From assembly GCA_025965395.1 (NCBI GenBank), contig JAOPXA010000322.1, positions 1 through 8,183 of the forward strand: a DNA stretch of 8,183 nt, written 5' to 3'. Source of the stretch: Nocardioidaceae bacterium (GTDB taxonomy: Bacteria > Actinomycetota > Actinomycetes > Propionibacteriales > Nocardioidaceae). Shown piece by piece: positions 1 to 7,365 of the stretch; within the stretch, counting starts at the first letter, position 1, and every line of letters starts with the position of its first letter. The notes below the pieces were generated by a model. That model saw only the letters and a list, made by a program, of their open reading frames with translations, had not been told where the DNA came from and ran no database searches. The position numbers and the translations under genes are program-made.

Positions 1-686
1 TCTTCGGCCGCGAGGTAGACGAGCCACGGGGTCAGGAGCGAGATCGCGACATCGGTCAAATCGTCGTCGACGCGGCGGCGGACGAGACCCACAAGCAGCG
101 CACCGACGAGCCCGACTGCTACGCCGCCGATCGCCGAGATCAGGAAGCTTCCGGCCACCTGCCACGCAGAAACCGTGCCGGCAATCGCGGCGATGGCCGC
201 GCGCAAGGTGACGATGGCCGTGGCGTCGTTGACCAGGCTCTCGCCCTCGAGGATCGTGACGACGCGGCGCGGCAAGCCCACTTTGCGGGCGATCGCGGTG
301 GCGGCGACAGCGTCTGGCGGGGCGAGCACGGCGCCGAGGGCTATGGCGGCGGCGAAGGAGACGCCGGGCAACATCCACCACATGAGGAGCCCGACGCCGA
401 AGGTCGTGAAGACGACGAGACCAACGCTCAGGAGGGCGATCGGGCGACGGTTCTGCCGGAAGTCGATGAGGGACGTACGGATCGCGGACGCATACAGAAG
501 AGGAGGCAACAGCCCGATCAGCACGATCTCGGGGGTGAGTTCGACGTCGGGGACGAACGAGATGTATGACCCGACGATGCCGAAGGCGATCAGCGTGAGC
601 GGCGCCGAGACGTTGAGCCGTCGCGCCAACGTACTGACGGCGACGACGATCGCCAAGATGGTGACGAGGGTCAGCGCGAGGTCCAC
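1..686 (-). CDS. Na+/H+ antiporter, CPA1 family (N-terminal part, runs off left edge)
   Basis: Integral membrane protein expected to exchange cytoplasmic Na+ (or K+) for external H+ in pH and sodium homeostasis. Reading the minus strand gives 228 open codons from a GTG at 686 to the window edge, so about the first half of a typical ~520-residue bacterial protein is present. Visible features: successive hydrophobic helices (about 4-18, 29-46, 52-68, 83-104, 111-129, 160-172, 178-202); PPLLYASA at 61-68; LAPPDAVAA at 121-129 with D125; and GESLVNDATA at 148-157, which carries the paired N153-D154 typical of electroneutral CPA1 exchangers. The GTG is the first in-frame start after the ispH stop codon. 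A nearby ATG (692-694) is out of frame and closes at once. Only a weak GAG lies upstream, so translation may depend on coupling to ispH 33 bp away. The family is clear; the transported ion is not. Confidence 0.9.
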   Translation of the reverse strand, partial: MDLALTLVTILAIVVAVSTLARRLNVSAPLTLIAFGIVGSYISFVPDVELTPEIVLIGLLPPLLYASAIRTSLIDFRQNRRPIALLSVGLVVFTTFGVGLLMWWMLPGVSFAAAIALGAVLAPPDAVAATAIARKVGLPRRVVTILEGESLVNDATAIVTLRAAIAAIAGTVSAWQVAGSFLISAIGGVAVGLVGALLVGLVRRRVDDDLTDVAISLLTPWLVYLAAE

Positions 687-719
687 GCGCTCATTCTGGC
701 AGGGGCTTGTTAACGCGGA

Positions 720-1718
720 TCACGCGTGGGAGTTCGCGGCGATCTTCATGTCGCGAGGAAGCTCAGGCGGCCGGGCGAAGATCAGGCTCTCGTCGGCGGT
801 GCGTACGGCTTGGGCGTCGGGATAGCCGCGGTCGGCGAGGTAGCCGAGCACGTCTTGGACGAGGTCGTCAGGCACGGAAGCGCCGGACGTGACGCCCACC
901 TTGCTGACGCCTTCGAGCCAGGCCTCATCGATCTCGCTGATGTCGTCGATCCGATAGGAGGCCCTGGCGCCGGCCTCGAGGGCAACCTCGACAAGGCGCA
1001 CCGAGTTGGACGAGTTGGACGAGCCGACCACGATGACGAGGTCGGCGTCCTTGGCGATCTCCTTGACGGCGACCTGCCGGTTTTGCGTGGCGTAACAGAT
1101 GTCGTCGCTCGGCGGATCCTCGAGCTGGGGGAACTTCTCCCGCAACCGACGTACGGTCTCCATCGTCTCGTCGACGCTCAAGGTGGTCTGCGAGAGCCAC
1201 GACAGCTTGGTGCCTTCGGGGAAGTCGATGCGATCGACGTCGTCGGGCGTCTGCACCAGCGTGATGTGTTCGGGCGCCTCTCCGGCGGTGCCTTCGACCT
1301 CTTCGTGTCCCTCGTGACCGATCAGCAGGATCTGGTAGCCGTCGCTCGCAAATCGGCGAGCCTCGTGGTGGACCTTGGTGACGAGCGGGCACGTCGCGTC
1401 GATGGTCTTGAGGCTGCGGCCAGCCGCTTCGGTGTGCACCATCGGCGAGACGCCGTGGGCCGAGAAGACGACGGTCGAGCCCTCGGGGACCTCATCGAGC
1501 TCATCGACGAAGATTGCGCCGCGCTTCTGTAGGCCCTGGACGACGTGCTTGTTGTGCACGATCTCCTTGCGCACATAGACCGGAGCGCCATAGAGATCGA
1601 GCGCCTTCTCCACCGTGATGACCGCGCGGTCGACGCCAGCGCAGTAGCCCCGAGGATCGGCGAGCAGGACGCTGCCGCCGATGGAGGGCATGCCGAGGGT
1701 CACGGACGCAGAACTCAT
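720..1718 (-). CDS. ispH: 4-hydroxy-3-methylbut-2-enyl diphosphate reductase (IspH/LytB)
   Basis: Cytosolic iron-sulfur enzyme that reductively dehydroxylates HMBPP to IPP and DMAPP, the last step of the MEP isoprenoid pathway. The 332-residue product is close to the family's usual 310-340. The three cluster-binding cysteines are present: C26 in [10 protein letters not shown]110 in DATCPLV and C208 in [10 protein letters not shown]. Substrate residues are also recognisable: H55 (IVHN), H88 (SAHGVS), H138 and E140 in [12 protein letters not shown]178/T179 (SQTTLS), the SSNS stretch 233-236, and TSGAS at 277-281. The start is the ATG at 1718, giving about 15 extra residues before the conserved core compared with E. 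coli IspH. The gene is divergent from xseA and is followed on the same strand by the antiporter, probably in one transcript. TACGAT lies 6 nt before the ATG and there is no Shine-Dalgarno, which suggests a leaderless message. All catalytic residues look intact. Confidence 0.97.
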   Translation of the reverse strand: MSSASVTLGMPSIGGSVLLADPRGYCAGVDRAVITVEKALDLYGAPVYVRKEIVHNKHVVQGLQKRGAIFVDELDEVPEGSTVVFSAHGVSPMVHTEAAGRSLKTIDATCPLVTKVHHEARRFASDGYQILLIGHEGHEEVEGTAGEAPEHITLVQTPDDVDRIDFPEGTKLSWLSQTTLSVDETMETVRRLREKFPQLEDPPSDDICYATQNRQVAVKEIAKDADLVIVVGSSNSSNSVRLVEVALEAGARASYRIDDISEIDEAWLEGVSKVGVTSGASVPDDLVQDVLGYLADRGYPDAQAVRTADESLIFARPPELPRDMKIAANSHA

Positions 1719-1724
1719 ACGACC

Positions 1725-1730
1725 ATCGTA
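1725..1730 (-). promoter_or_regulatory. Putative -10 element of leaderless ispH promoter (TACGAT)
   Basis: On the minus strand TACGAT is followed by exactly 6 nt and then the ispH ATG. Transcription starting 7 nt after a -10 hexamer would begin at the A of the start codon. No purine-rich ribosome site lies between them. I see no convincing -35 at 16-18 bp, which is common in actinobacterial promoters. Confidence 0.5.
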
Positions 1731-1776
1731 GTGCCAGCCTGTGCATGAAGCGTTCGGCCTTGTCGGTGCTGCGCCC

Positions 1777-1782
1777 TAAGGT
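1777..1782 (+). promoter_or_regulatory. Putative -10 element of xseA promoter (TAAGGT)
   Basis: TAAGGT is followed by 6 nt and then the xseA ATG, the same geometry as at ispH, so the transcript could start at the ATG. The other reading is that the overlapping AAGGTG is a Shine-Dalgarno sequence about 5 nt from the start. The 70-bp gap (1719-1788) must hold both divergent promoters. Their -35 regions would nearly abut around 1748-1759, where only weak matches (TTCGGC at 1753) are seen. Confidence 0.4.
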
Positions 1783-1788
1783 GTTCCC

Positions 1789-3039
1789 ATGGCCATCGTC
1801 ACGAGTCCGGAGTCCCCGGCACCGCTGCGTCAGGTCTCCCAGCTCATGGGCGACTGGATCGGGCGGATGGGCGCGATCTGGGTCGAGGGCGAGATCGCCC
1901 AGCTCAACCGACGACCCGGTATGTGCTTCCTGACGTTGCGCGACCTCACCGCCAAGATCTCGGTCTCGGTCACCTGCCACGTGTCGGTACTTGACTCCTC
2001 TCCCACGCCGATCACCGAGGGCGCGCGGGTTGTGGTGCACGCCAAGCCCGAGTTCTACGCGACGAGCGGGCGGCTGTCGCTCAATGCGCGCGAGATCAGA
2101 CCGACCGGCATCGGAGAGCTGTTGGCGCGGCTCGAGCAGCGCAAGCAGCTGTTGGCCGCCGAGGGGTTGTTCGATCCGCGGCTCAAGCGGCCGCTGCCAT
2201 TCTTGCCGCGCCTCATCGGGCTGATCACGGGGCGCGAGTCGGCCGCGGAGAAGGACGTCCTCGAAAACGCTCGCTTGCGCTGGCCGGGGGTGCGTTTTGA
2301 GGTGCGCTATGCGCTGATGCAGGGCAACGAGTCGGCGCGTCAAGTCATGGCTGAGCTCAAGCTGCTCGACGACCACCCCGAGGTCGACGTCATCATCATC
2401 GCCCGCGGCGGCGGGTCGATGGAGGATCTTTTGTCCTTCTCCGACGAGGCGCTTGTGCGTGCGGTGGCCGGCGCGACGACGCCGATCGTGAGCGCCATCG
2501 GCCACGAGCAAGACACCCCGATCATCGACCTCGCCGCAGACCTGCGGGCCTCAACCCCCACGGACGCCGCGAAGCGGGTCGTGCCTGACTTCGACGAGCA
2601 AATCAGCCTGGTCAATGACCTACGAGGGCGCTCGGCAAAGGCGCTCAACGCCTACCTCGCGCACCAATATCAAGGTTTGGCTCACATGCGGAGCCGGCCC
2701 AGCCTGGCCAACCCGGGCGGCTCGATCGACGCCGAGGCGGTTGCTCTTGAAGCGTCTCGCAGCCGCTTGCGTCTGTCGCTTACCAACCGGCTCGACCGCG
2801 CCCACGACGAGATAGGTCACCACCTCGCGCGCGTGCGGGGGCTGTCTCCCCGGTCGACCTTGGTGCGGGGCTATGCGATTGCGCAGGCCGCTGATGGCGC
2901 GGTCATCACGTCCGTCGCAACGGTCTCGCCCGACGACGAGCTTCACATCCGTGTCGCCGACGGCCAGATCCGTGTCCGCACGCTCGACATCCACTCCGAA
3001 CTCGACACTCATACCGAGAAAGGCACGACCGATGACTGA
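1789..3039 (+). CDS. xseA: Exonuclease VII large subunit
   Basis: Catalytic and DNA-binding subunit of exonuclease VII, a metal-independent nuclease that degrades single-stranded DNA from both ends into oligonucleotides and acts in repair. The product has 416 residues, within the usual 400-460. An N-terminal OB-fold DNA-binding domain covers about 14-105 ([20 protein letters not shown], then a CFLTLRD strand). The catalytic domain follows, with a GLITG strand (144-148), the [10 protein letters not shown] motif at 205-214, IGHEQD at 237-242, and [11 protein letters not shown] at 251-261. After this comes a helical, probably coiled-coil stretch (about 268-350), where small subunits bind, and then the conserved GYAI at 361-364. 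It overlaps xseB by 8 bp, so the two are cotranscribed and probably translationally coupled. No defect is visible. Confidence 0.97.
   Translation: MAIVTSPESPAPLRQVSQLMGDWIGRMGAIWVEGEIAQLNRRPGMCFLTLRDLTAKISVSVTCHVSVLDSSPTPITEGARVVVHAKPEFYATSGRLSLNAREIRPTGIGELLARLEQRKQLLAAEGLFDPRLKRPLPFLPRLIGLITGRESAAEKDVLENARLRWPGVRFEVRYALMQGNESARQVMAELKLLDDHPEVDVIIIARGGGSMEDLLSFSDEALVRAVAGATTPIVSAIGHEQDTPIIDLAADLRASTPTDAAKRVVPDFDEQISLVNDLRGRSAKALNAYLAHQYQGLAHMRSRPSLANPGGSIDAEAVALEASRSRLRLSLTNRLDRAHDEIGHHLARVRGLSPRSTLVRGYAIAQAADGAVITSVATVSPDDELHIRVADGQIRVRTLDIHSELDTHTEKGTTDD
3019..3023 (+). promoter_or_regulatory. Ribosome binding site of xseB
   Basis: AAAGG (within GAGAAAGG) ends 8 nt before the ATG at 3032 and lies inside the last codons of xseA. 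It is one of the few clear Shine-Dalgarno sequences in this window. It supports the start at 3032 over upstream in-frame starts, as expected for the second gene of an operon. Confidence 0.6.
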
Positions 3040-3259
3040 GGCCACCACTCCCCCGTCCGAGGCTCCCGAGCTTCCCTATGAGGCGGCGCGCGACGAGCTG
3101 ATATCGGTCGTTCAGCGCCTCGAGGCTGGCGGCACCACGCTCGATGAGTCGCTCGCCCTGTGGGAACGCGGCGAGGCGCTGGCCGCGATGTGCCAGCAAT
3201 GGCTCGACGGCGCGCGCGCCAAGCTAGCTGCGGTCGCCGGCACGTCGGACGACGCCTAG
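3032..3259 (+). CDS. xseB: Exonuclease VII small subunit
   Basis: Small helical subunit, several copies of which bind the long helices of XseA; needed for exonuclease VII activity. The product has 75 residues, typical of the family. The core is recognisable: [10 protein letters not shown] (14-23), a helix ending [20 protein letters not shown] (26-45), then a second helix [19 protein letters not shown] (47-65) and a short acidic tail. The ATG at 3032 sits in ATGACTGA, overlapping the xseA stop codon by 8 bp, and has an AAAGG ribosome site at a proper distance. The frame stays open upstream to 2873, but that stretch is the xseA C-terminus in another frame and is rejected. Transcription probably ends in the palindrome just downstream. 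Confidence 0.95.
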   Translation: MTEATTPPSEAPELPYEAARDELISVVQRLEAGGTTLDESLALWERGEALAAMCQQWLDGARAKLAAVAGTSDDA

Positions 3260-3279
3260 CGTCTCTTCACTCCCCGTCC

Positions 3280-3353
3280 GTCCCCACGATGTGGATACTT
3301 AGACGCTTATCGGAGGCCTCGCATACGCGTATTTGTCTCCACATCTTGGGGAC
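3280..3353. terminator. 74-nt imperfect palindrome between convergent genes, putative bidirectional terminator
   Basis: The sequence from 3280 to 3353 is nearly symmetric about 3316.5. The outer arms GTCCCCACGATGTGGA (3280-3295) and TCCACATCTTGGGGAC (3338-3353) pair at 15 of 16 positions. The inner part pairs intermittently (ACGC 3303-3306 with GCGT 3327-3330; TAT 3308-3310 with ATA 3323-3325) and closes on GAGGCCTC (3313-3320). By hand count 29 of 37 positions pair. It lies between the stop codons of convergent xseB and the DUF4245 gene, where a two-way terminator is expected. There is no U-tract, so a canonical intrinsic terminator is not shown; many actinobacterial terminators lack one. 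It could instead be a small dispersed repeat. The rest of the 120-bp gap holds nothing coding. Confidence 0.5.
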
Positions 3354-3360
3354 TCGGGAC

Positions 3361-3407
3361 CGTGCGGACGAGTTAGCGCTCAGTCCTTGGCGCCGGCGGT
3401 CCGCACG
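3361..3407. repeat. 9-bp inverted repeat around the DUF4245 stop codon
   Basis: CGTGCGGAC (3361-3369) and GTCCGCACG (3399-3407) are perfect inverted repeats separated by 29 nt. They straddle the end of the DUF4245 coding sequence (stop at 3380-3382). The message could form a 9-bp stem at its 3' end. CGTGCGGACGAG also resembles one unit of the large repeat array at 7553-7564 (CGTGCGGATGAG). It may be chance in GC-rich DNA. Confidence 0.3.
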
Positions 3408-3946
3408 ATGAGGCTCTCGGCGAAGCGATCGATGTCCTTGCGCGGCGCGGTGCCCGTCACGAGCACCGTGACGCCGCTGTCCCTGCGCACCAAGGATGTC
3501 TCACCACTCCCGCTCGTACGCAGTTGCCAGGTCTGGCCCGCTACCTCGACATCGCCCTTCGCGGACGTCTTCGGAGAGAACTCATCAAGCAACGATTGCT
3601 CGTCCCGCGGCGATTGCTCGAGTCCGACGTAGTCGCCGTCCTCGGTCAAGGTGCCGATGTGCCAACGGCCCTTTGGCCCAGGGTCGAACGACACACTGGT
3701 GGCGATCCAACCATCGGGGAGCTGCCCCGGAGCGAGGAGGTCGAAGGTCGAGATCGTCGCCGCTTGGGCGAGCGGAGTCTTGTAGTCGACGGCGCGAGAT
3801 TGGGCGTCAGGCGTACGCGTGAAGAAGAGCCCGACGAGCGCAGCCACCAACACGATCGCGGCCATCACCGCCACCGACCGAAGGATGTCGCCGAGTGAGG
3901 GGTTGCCCCGTGCTGATTTCGGCGGGCCAGGCTCGAGCTGCGTCAT
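3380..3946 (-). CDS. DUF4245 family membrane-anchored protein, function unknown
   Basis: A 188-residue protein with a short cytoplasmic N-terminus (1-21), one hydrophobic segment at about 22-42 (ILRSVAVMAAIVLVAALVGL) and an extracytoplasmic domain of about 145 residues. The domain has features typical of the actinobacterial DUF4245 family: LLAPGQLPDGW (70-80), GRWHIGTLTEDGDYVGLEQS (93-112) and a C-terminal VLVTGTA strand. No catalytic motif and no lipobox cysteine are seen; the TM looks like an uncleaved anchor. I start it at the ATG at 3946. An upstream start at 4042 would add 32 residues with no family character and would overlap the glpX start. In M. tuberculosis the Rv1100 homologue also sits beside glpX, so the pairing is old. 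Its function is unknown and I do not assign one. Confidence 0.85.
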   Translation of the reverse strand: MTQLEPGPPKSARGNPSLGDILRSVAVMAAIVLVAALVGLFFTRTPDAQSRAVDYKTPLAQAATISTFDLLAPGQLPDGWIATSVSFDPGPKGRWHIGTLTEDGDYVGLEQSPRDEQSLLDEFSPKTSAKGDVEVAGQTWQLRTSGSGETSLVRRDSGVTVLVTGTAPRKDIDRFAESLIVRTAGAKD

Positions 3947-3952
3947 GGTTCC

Positions 3953-3958
3953 ATTGTG
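3953..3958 (-). promoter_or_regulatory. Possible -10 element for DUF4245 gene (CACAAT)
   Basis: On the minus strand CACAAT lies exactly 6 nt before the chosen ATG, the spacing seen at the other genes here, but it matches TATAAT at only four positions. GGAAC between it and the ATG is a poor ribosome site. It supports the start at 3946 only weakly. Confidence 0.3.
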
Positions 3959-4028
3959 ACCTACCGATCGAATTGCGGCCCGCGGCTTCCGGCCACTCAG
4001 AAGTCGCACGCCGGACACGCGGCCCCGA

Positions 4029-4034
4029 TATGAT
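4029..4034 (+). promoter_or_regulatory. Putative -10 element of leaderless glpX promoter (TATGAT)
   Basis: TATGAT matches the TATAAT consensus at five of six positions and ends 6 nt before the glpX ATG, so the transcript would begin at the start codon. No Shine-Dalgarno is present. No good -35 is visible; GTCGCA at 4003 is 20 bp away. It lies in the 94-bp divergent gap with the DUF4245 gene. This is the best of the set. Confidence 0.6.
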
Positions 4035-4040
4035 GCGGTC

Positions 4041-5048
4041 ATGGATAGCCTTCAGCCCGCCGCACTGGCCCCCGACCGCAACCTCGCTCTCGACCTGGTC
4101 CGTGTCACGGAGGCGGGCGCGATGGCTGCTGGCCGCTGGGTCGGACGCGGTGACAAGAACGGCGCCGACGGCGTAGCCGTGGCCGCTATGCGCACGTTGA
4201 TCAACACGGTTCAGATGCGTGGAGTCGTGGTGATCGGCGAAGGCGAGAAGGACCAGGCTCCCATGCTGTTCAACGGCGAGGAAGTCGGTGACGGCACCGG
4301 ACCCGAGTGCGACGTTGCGGTCGACCCGATCGACGGCACGACCCTCACCGCCAAGAGCATGCCCAACGCGGTGTCGGTCATGGCGGTCGCACCACGCGGC
4401 TCGATGTATGACCCGAGCGCCGTCTTCTACATGGAAAAGCTGATCGCGGGGCCCGAGGCCGCCGACGTCGTCGACATCCGCCTCCCCGTATCGGAAAACA
4501 TCTTTCTTGTCGCCAAGGCCAAGGGCGTCTCCGTCAGCGACATCACCGTATGTGTGCTCGATCGCCCACGGCACCAACGGCTCGTCGAGGAGATTCGAGC
4601 CACGGGCGCGCGGATCAAGTTCATCGCCGATGGCGACGTGGCTGGCGGCATCACGGCCGCTCGGCCCAACACGGGCGTCGACCTGCTTGTCGGGATCGGC
4701 GGCACTCCGGAGGGCATCATCACAGCGTGCGCGATGAAGGCGATCGGCGGCGTCATCCAGGCGCGGCTCTGGCCCATCGACGACGACGAACGCCAGCGCG
4801 CCATTGACGCTGGGCACGATCTCGAGGCTGTCCTGCATACCAACGACCTCGTCACGAGCGACGACTGCTTCTTTGTGGCCACCGGCATCACCGACGGCGA
4901 GCTGATGAACGGTGTCCGCTACGGCGCCGGCATCGCCACCACCGAGTCCATCGTGATGCGTTCGCGCAGTGGCACGATCCGCAAGATCAGCAGCGAGCAC
5001 CAGCTCAAGAAGCTGAGCGCATACTCCTCGATCGACTACGAAAGCTAA
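4041..5048 (+). CDS. glpX: Fructose-1,6-bisphosphatase, class II
   Basis: Cytosolic Mg2+/Mn2+-dependent phosphatase that converts fructose-1,6-bisphosphate to fructose-6-phosphate, the committed step of gluconeogenesis. In many actinobacteria GlpX is the only FBPase. The 335-residue product is the usual length. Metal and substrate motifs are intact: GRGDKN with D38, [10 protein letters not shown] at 66-75, DPIDGTT at 95-101 (D95, D98, T100) and GIGGTPEG at 218-225 with E224. The DPIDGT signature places it in the inositol monophosphatase-like fold superfamily, while GEGEKDQAP marks the GlpX branch. It begins at the ATG at 4041 behind a TATGAT box. The downstream hydrolase starts 10 bp after its stop and fumC follows, so partial cotranscription is likely. 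In M. tuberculosis glpX and fum are direct neighbours; here a hydrolase gene separates them. Confidence 0.97.
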   Translation: MDSLQPAALAPDRNLALDLVRVTEAGAMAAGRWVGRGDKNGADGVAVAAMRTLINTVQMRGVVVIGEGEKDQAPMLFNGEEVGDGTGPECDVAVDPIDGTTLTAKSMPNAVSVMAVAPRGSMYDPSAVFYMEKLIAGPEAADVVDIRLPVSENIFLVAKAKGVSVSDITVCVLDRPRHQRLVEEIRATGARIKFIADGDVAGGITAARPNTGVDLLVGIGGTPEGIITACAMKAIGGVIQARLWPIDDDERQRAIDAGHDLEAVLHTNDLVTSDDCFFVATGITDGELMNGVRYGAGIATTESIVMRSRSGTIRKISSEHQLKKLSAYSSIDYES

Positions 5049-5051
5049 GGT
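5046..5051 (+). promoter_or_regulatory. Possible -10 element of hydrolase gene overlapping glpX stop (TAAGGT)
   Basis: TAAGGT contains the TAA stop codon of glpX and ends 7 nt before the hydrolase ATG, so the same bases could end one gene and promote the next. The alternative is that AAGG (5047-5050) serves as a Shine-Dalgarno, 8 nt from the ATG. The sequence cannot decide between them. Confidence 0.35.
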
Positions 5052-5058
5052 CCTGCGC

Positions 5059-5955
5059 ATGGCCGAACAGATCGCGAACCTCCCACACGGCGTCGACATT
5101 TGTTTTGAGACGTTTGGTTCGGCCGACGATCCGACCGTCTTGCTCGTCATGGGTCTGGGCGGTCCCATGGGCTGGTGGACCAACGCATTCTGCGGCCAGC
5201 TCATCGAGCGCGGCTTCCATGTCGTCCGCTATGACAACCGCGACACGGGTCGCTCGACGAAGTTCAGCGACTCACCGGTCGCGAAGGCCGACCTCATCAA
5301 GGCATTCCTCGGCCGACCCATCGAGGCGCCCTATCGCCTCAACGACATGGCTGACGACGCCTTCGCACTGCTGGATCACCTCGGTGTCGAGAGCGCACAC
5401 GTCGCTGGGGTCTCTATGGGCGGCATGATCGCGCAGACCTTGGCGATCAGTCGGCCCGAACGCGTGCTGTCGCTGACGTCGATCATGTCGACCACGGGCA
5501 ACCGGCGCGTCGGCTACCAGCACCCGGTGACTTTCCCCTCGCTGCTCGCGCCGGCCAAGGGCGGTCGTGAAGAGTATGTCGCGCGCTCGCTCAAGTCTGC
5601 GGCCTTGATCGGGTCGCCTGCTTTCCCCACCGATCGCGCTGAGTCGATCGCGCGGGCCGAGGAAACATACGATCGCGGCTGGACTGGCGAAGGAGTCGCA
5701 CGACACATGGCTGCAGTGACGACCCAGGACGACCGCACCGCTGCCTTGGGCAAGCTGACGATCCCCGCCACCGTGATTCACGGGCTGCGCGACAAGCTGG
5801 TCGACATCTCTGGCGGCCGGGCTACCGCGCGCGCCATCCCCCACGCGGAGTTCGTCAGCATTCCGGGCATGGGGCACGACATCCCGACACAGCTGTTCGG
5901 CACGTTCATCGATGCCATCGAACGCACCGCGAAACGCTCCATCACCACGCGCTAG
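5059..5955 (+). CDS. Alpha/beta hydrolase (esterase-like), substrate unknown
   Basis: A 298-residue soluble alpha/beta-hydrolase-fold enzyme. The order of motifs is standard: LLVMGLGG oxyanion region (28-35), [10 protein letters not shown] (57-66), nucleophile elbow GVSMGG with S119 (117-122), acid residue D245 in HGLRDKLV, and base H273 in PGMGHD. A cap region lies at about 145-225. The [11 protein letters not shown] and GVSMGG combination resembles the actinobacterial subgroup that includes anthracycline methylesterases such as RdmC and the mycobacterial LipG group. That is similarity of style from memory, not evidence of substrate. No signal peptide or TM segment is seen, so it is probably cytosolic. 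It is wedged between glpX and fumC with 10- and 11-bp gaps, which suggests cotranscription, though both genes' starts carry -10-like boxes. The catalytic triad looks complete. Function within central metabolism is not evident. Confidence 0.88.
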   Translation: MAEQIANLPHGVDICFETFGSADDPTVLLVMGLGGPMGWWTNAFCGQLIERGFHVVRYDNRDTGRSTKFSDSPVAKADLIKAFLGRPIEAPYRLNDMADDAFALLDHLGVESAHVAGVSMGGMIAQTLAISRPERVLSLTSIMSTTGNRRVGYQHPVTFPSLLAPAKGGREEYVARSLKSAALIGSPAFPTDRAESIARAEETYDRGWTGEGVARHMAAVTTQDDRTAALGKLTIPATVIHGLRDKLVDISGGRATARAIPHAEFVSIPGMGHDIPTQLFGTFIDAIERTAKRSITTR

Positions 5956-5958
5956 TCT
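5953..5958 (+). promoter_or_regulatory. Possible -10 element of fumC overlapping hydrolase stop (TAGTCT)
   Basis: TAGTCT contains the TAG stop codon of the hydrolase and ends 8 nt before the fumC ATG, so a transcript would have a 1-2 nt leader. No Shine-Dalgarno lies in the 11-bp gap (TCTTTTGGCTC is pyrimidine-rich). This favours leaderless initiation over simple operon translation. Confidence 0.4.
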
Positions 5959-5966
5959 TTTGGCTC

Positions 5967-7361
5967 ATGAGCCAAGAAGCAGAATTCCGCATCGAGCACG
6001 ACACCATGGGCGAGGTCAAAGTACCCGCCAAAGCCCTATGGAGGGCCCAGACTCAGCGCGCCGTCGAGAACTTCCCGATCTCCGGCATGCCGATCGAGTC
6101 GCAGCAGATCAAAGCACTCGCTCAGATCAAGGCGGCGTGCGCCAAGGCCAACGCCGAGTTGGGCATCATTGAGCAGGACATGGCCGACGCCATTGTTGCG
6201 GCCGCTGATGAGATCGCCACAGGCAAGCACGACGCTGAGTTCCCGATCGATGTCTTCCAGACCGGGTCGGGCACGTCGAGCAACATGAACACCAACGAGG
6301 TCGTCGCGACGCTCGCCACCGCGATCCTCGGCCGCGACGTGCATCCCAATGACCACGTCAACGCAAGCCAGTCGAGCAACGACGTGTTCCCCACGTCGAT
6401 ACACGTCGCCGCCACCGCGGCTGTGACGCAGCATCTCATCCCGTCGCTCGACCACCTCGCGAAGTCGCTCGAGGCCAAGGCGGCTGAGTTCGCGTCGGTC
6501 GTGAAGTCCGGCCGTACGCACCTCATGGACGCGACTCCGGTGACCCTCGGCCAGGAGTTCGCTGGCTTCGCGTTCCAGATCCGTCGCGGCATCGAACGTG
6601 TCAATGTCTCGCTGCCCCGCACCGCTGAGGTGCCCCTGGGTGGCACCGCAGTCGGCACCGGGATCAACACGCCCATCGGCTTCCCCCAGCGCGTCATCGA
6701 ACTGCTCGCCGAGGGGACTGGACTGCCGGTCACCGAGGCGCTCGATCACTTCGAGGCGCAGGGCGCGCGTGACGGACTCGTCGAGATGTCCGGCCAGCTC
6801 CGTACGATCGCCGTCGGCCTGATCAAGATCTGCAACGACCTCCGCTGGATGGGTTCGGGCCCCCGCACGGGTCTCGGCGAAATCCATCTCCCCGACCTGC
6901 AGCCCGGCTCGAGCATCATGCCCGGCAAGGTCAACCCGGTGCTCCCCGAGGCCACGCTCATGGTGTGCGCCCAGATCATCGGCAACGACACGACCATCAC
7001 GTATGCGGGTGCGTCCGGCAACTTCGAGCTCAACGTCATGCTTCCGGTCATCGGTCAGAACCTGCTCGAGTCGATCCGTCTGCTCGGCAACGTCACGACC
7101 GTCTTGGCCGATCGCTGCATCGACGGCATCGAAGCCGATGTCGAGCGCTGCCTTGAGCTCGCTGGCTCGTCGCCTTCGGTCGTGACGCCGCTCAACCGCT
7201 ACATCGGCTACGAAGCGGCCTCCAAGGTGGCCAAGCAGTCGGTCAAGGATCGCAAGACGATCCGCGAGGTCGTCGTGGAGCTGGGCTTCATCGAGAAGGG
7301 TGACCTCACCGAGGCGCAGCTCGACGAGGCACTCGACCTGATGTCGATGACCCACCCCTAA
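5967..7361 (+). CDS. fumC: Fumarate hydratase, class II
   Basis: Cytosolic, iron-independent homotetrameric enzyme that interconverts fumarate and L-malate in the TCA cycle. The 464-residue product has the family's usual length. Conserved blocks are present in order: [13 protein letters not shown] (100-112), [12 protein letters not shown] (133-144), [11 protein letters not shown] with H185 (181-191), and the superfamily signature [12 protein letters not shown] at 314-325 with S316 as likely catalytic base plus K321 and N323. A C-terminal domain (about 400-464) ends in SMTHP. The MDATP and TSSNMN details fit fumarase rather than aspartase or argininosuccinate lyase. The start at 5967 gives the normal N-terminus ([13 protein letters not shown]). 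The gene closes the glpX-hydrolase-fumC run and converges on the DUF2079 gene across the repeat array. Confidence 0.97.
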   Translation: MSQEAEFRIEHDTMGEVKVPAKALWRAQTQRAVENFPISGMPIESQQIKALAQIKAACAKANAELGIIEQDMADAIVAAADEIATGKHDAEFPIDVFQTGSGTSSNMNTNEVVATLATAILGRDVHPNDHVNASQSSNDVFPTSIHVAATAAVTQHLIPSLDHLAKSLEAKAAEFASVVKSGRTHLMDATPVTLGQEFAGFAFQIRRGIERVNVSLPRTAEVPLGGTAVGTGINTPIGFPQRVIELLAEGTGLPVTEALDHFEAQGARDGLVEMSGQLRTIAVGLIKICNDLRWMGSGPRTGLGEIHLPDLQPGSSIMPGKVNPVLPEATLMVCAQIIGNDTTITYAGASGNFELNVMLPVIGQNLLESIRLLGNVTTVLADRCIDGIEADVERCLELAGSSPSVVTPLNRYIGYEAASKVAKQSVKDRKTIREVVVELGFIEKGDLTEAQLDEALDLMSMTHP

Positions 7362-7365
7362 CCGT

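Noticed and set aside
692..694. ATG start for the antiporter
   Set aside because: Out of frame with the antiporter and terminates after seven codons; the GTG at 686 is in the right frame.
175..825. Plus-strand open frame (216 codons) at the left end
   Set aside because: It is the complement of the Na+/H+ antiporter, whose minus-strand translation carries clear CPA1 motifs.
1501..2511. Minus-strand open frame (336 codons) spanning the ispH-xseA junction
   Set aside because: It overlaps both genes in another frame and crosses their divergent promoters; no family features.
2873..3031. Upstream start for xseB
   Set aside because: The added residues are an off-frame reading of the xseA C-terminus. 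The ATG at 3032 has a good ribosome site and gives the usual length.
3280..3353. tRNA or structured small RNA gene in the 74-nt palindrome
   Set aside because: It is a single long stem with no cloverleaf arms, no TTCRANY-type T-loop and no CCA context.
3947..4042. Upstream start for the DUF4245 gene, adding 32 residues
   Set aside because: The extension is rich in Arg/Gly, lacks family character, overlaps the glpX start and would cover the divergent promoter region. The ATG at 3946 gives the normal N-terminus.
3807..5204. Long minus-strand open frame (465 codons) opposite glpX
   Set aside because: It is antisense to an unmistakable glpX, has no recognisable motifs, and reflects third-position GC bias closing off stop codons.
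6036..7355. Long minus-strand open frame (439 codons) opposite fumC
   Set aside because: Antisense shadow of fumC; composition is rich in R, D, H and V without domain character.
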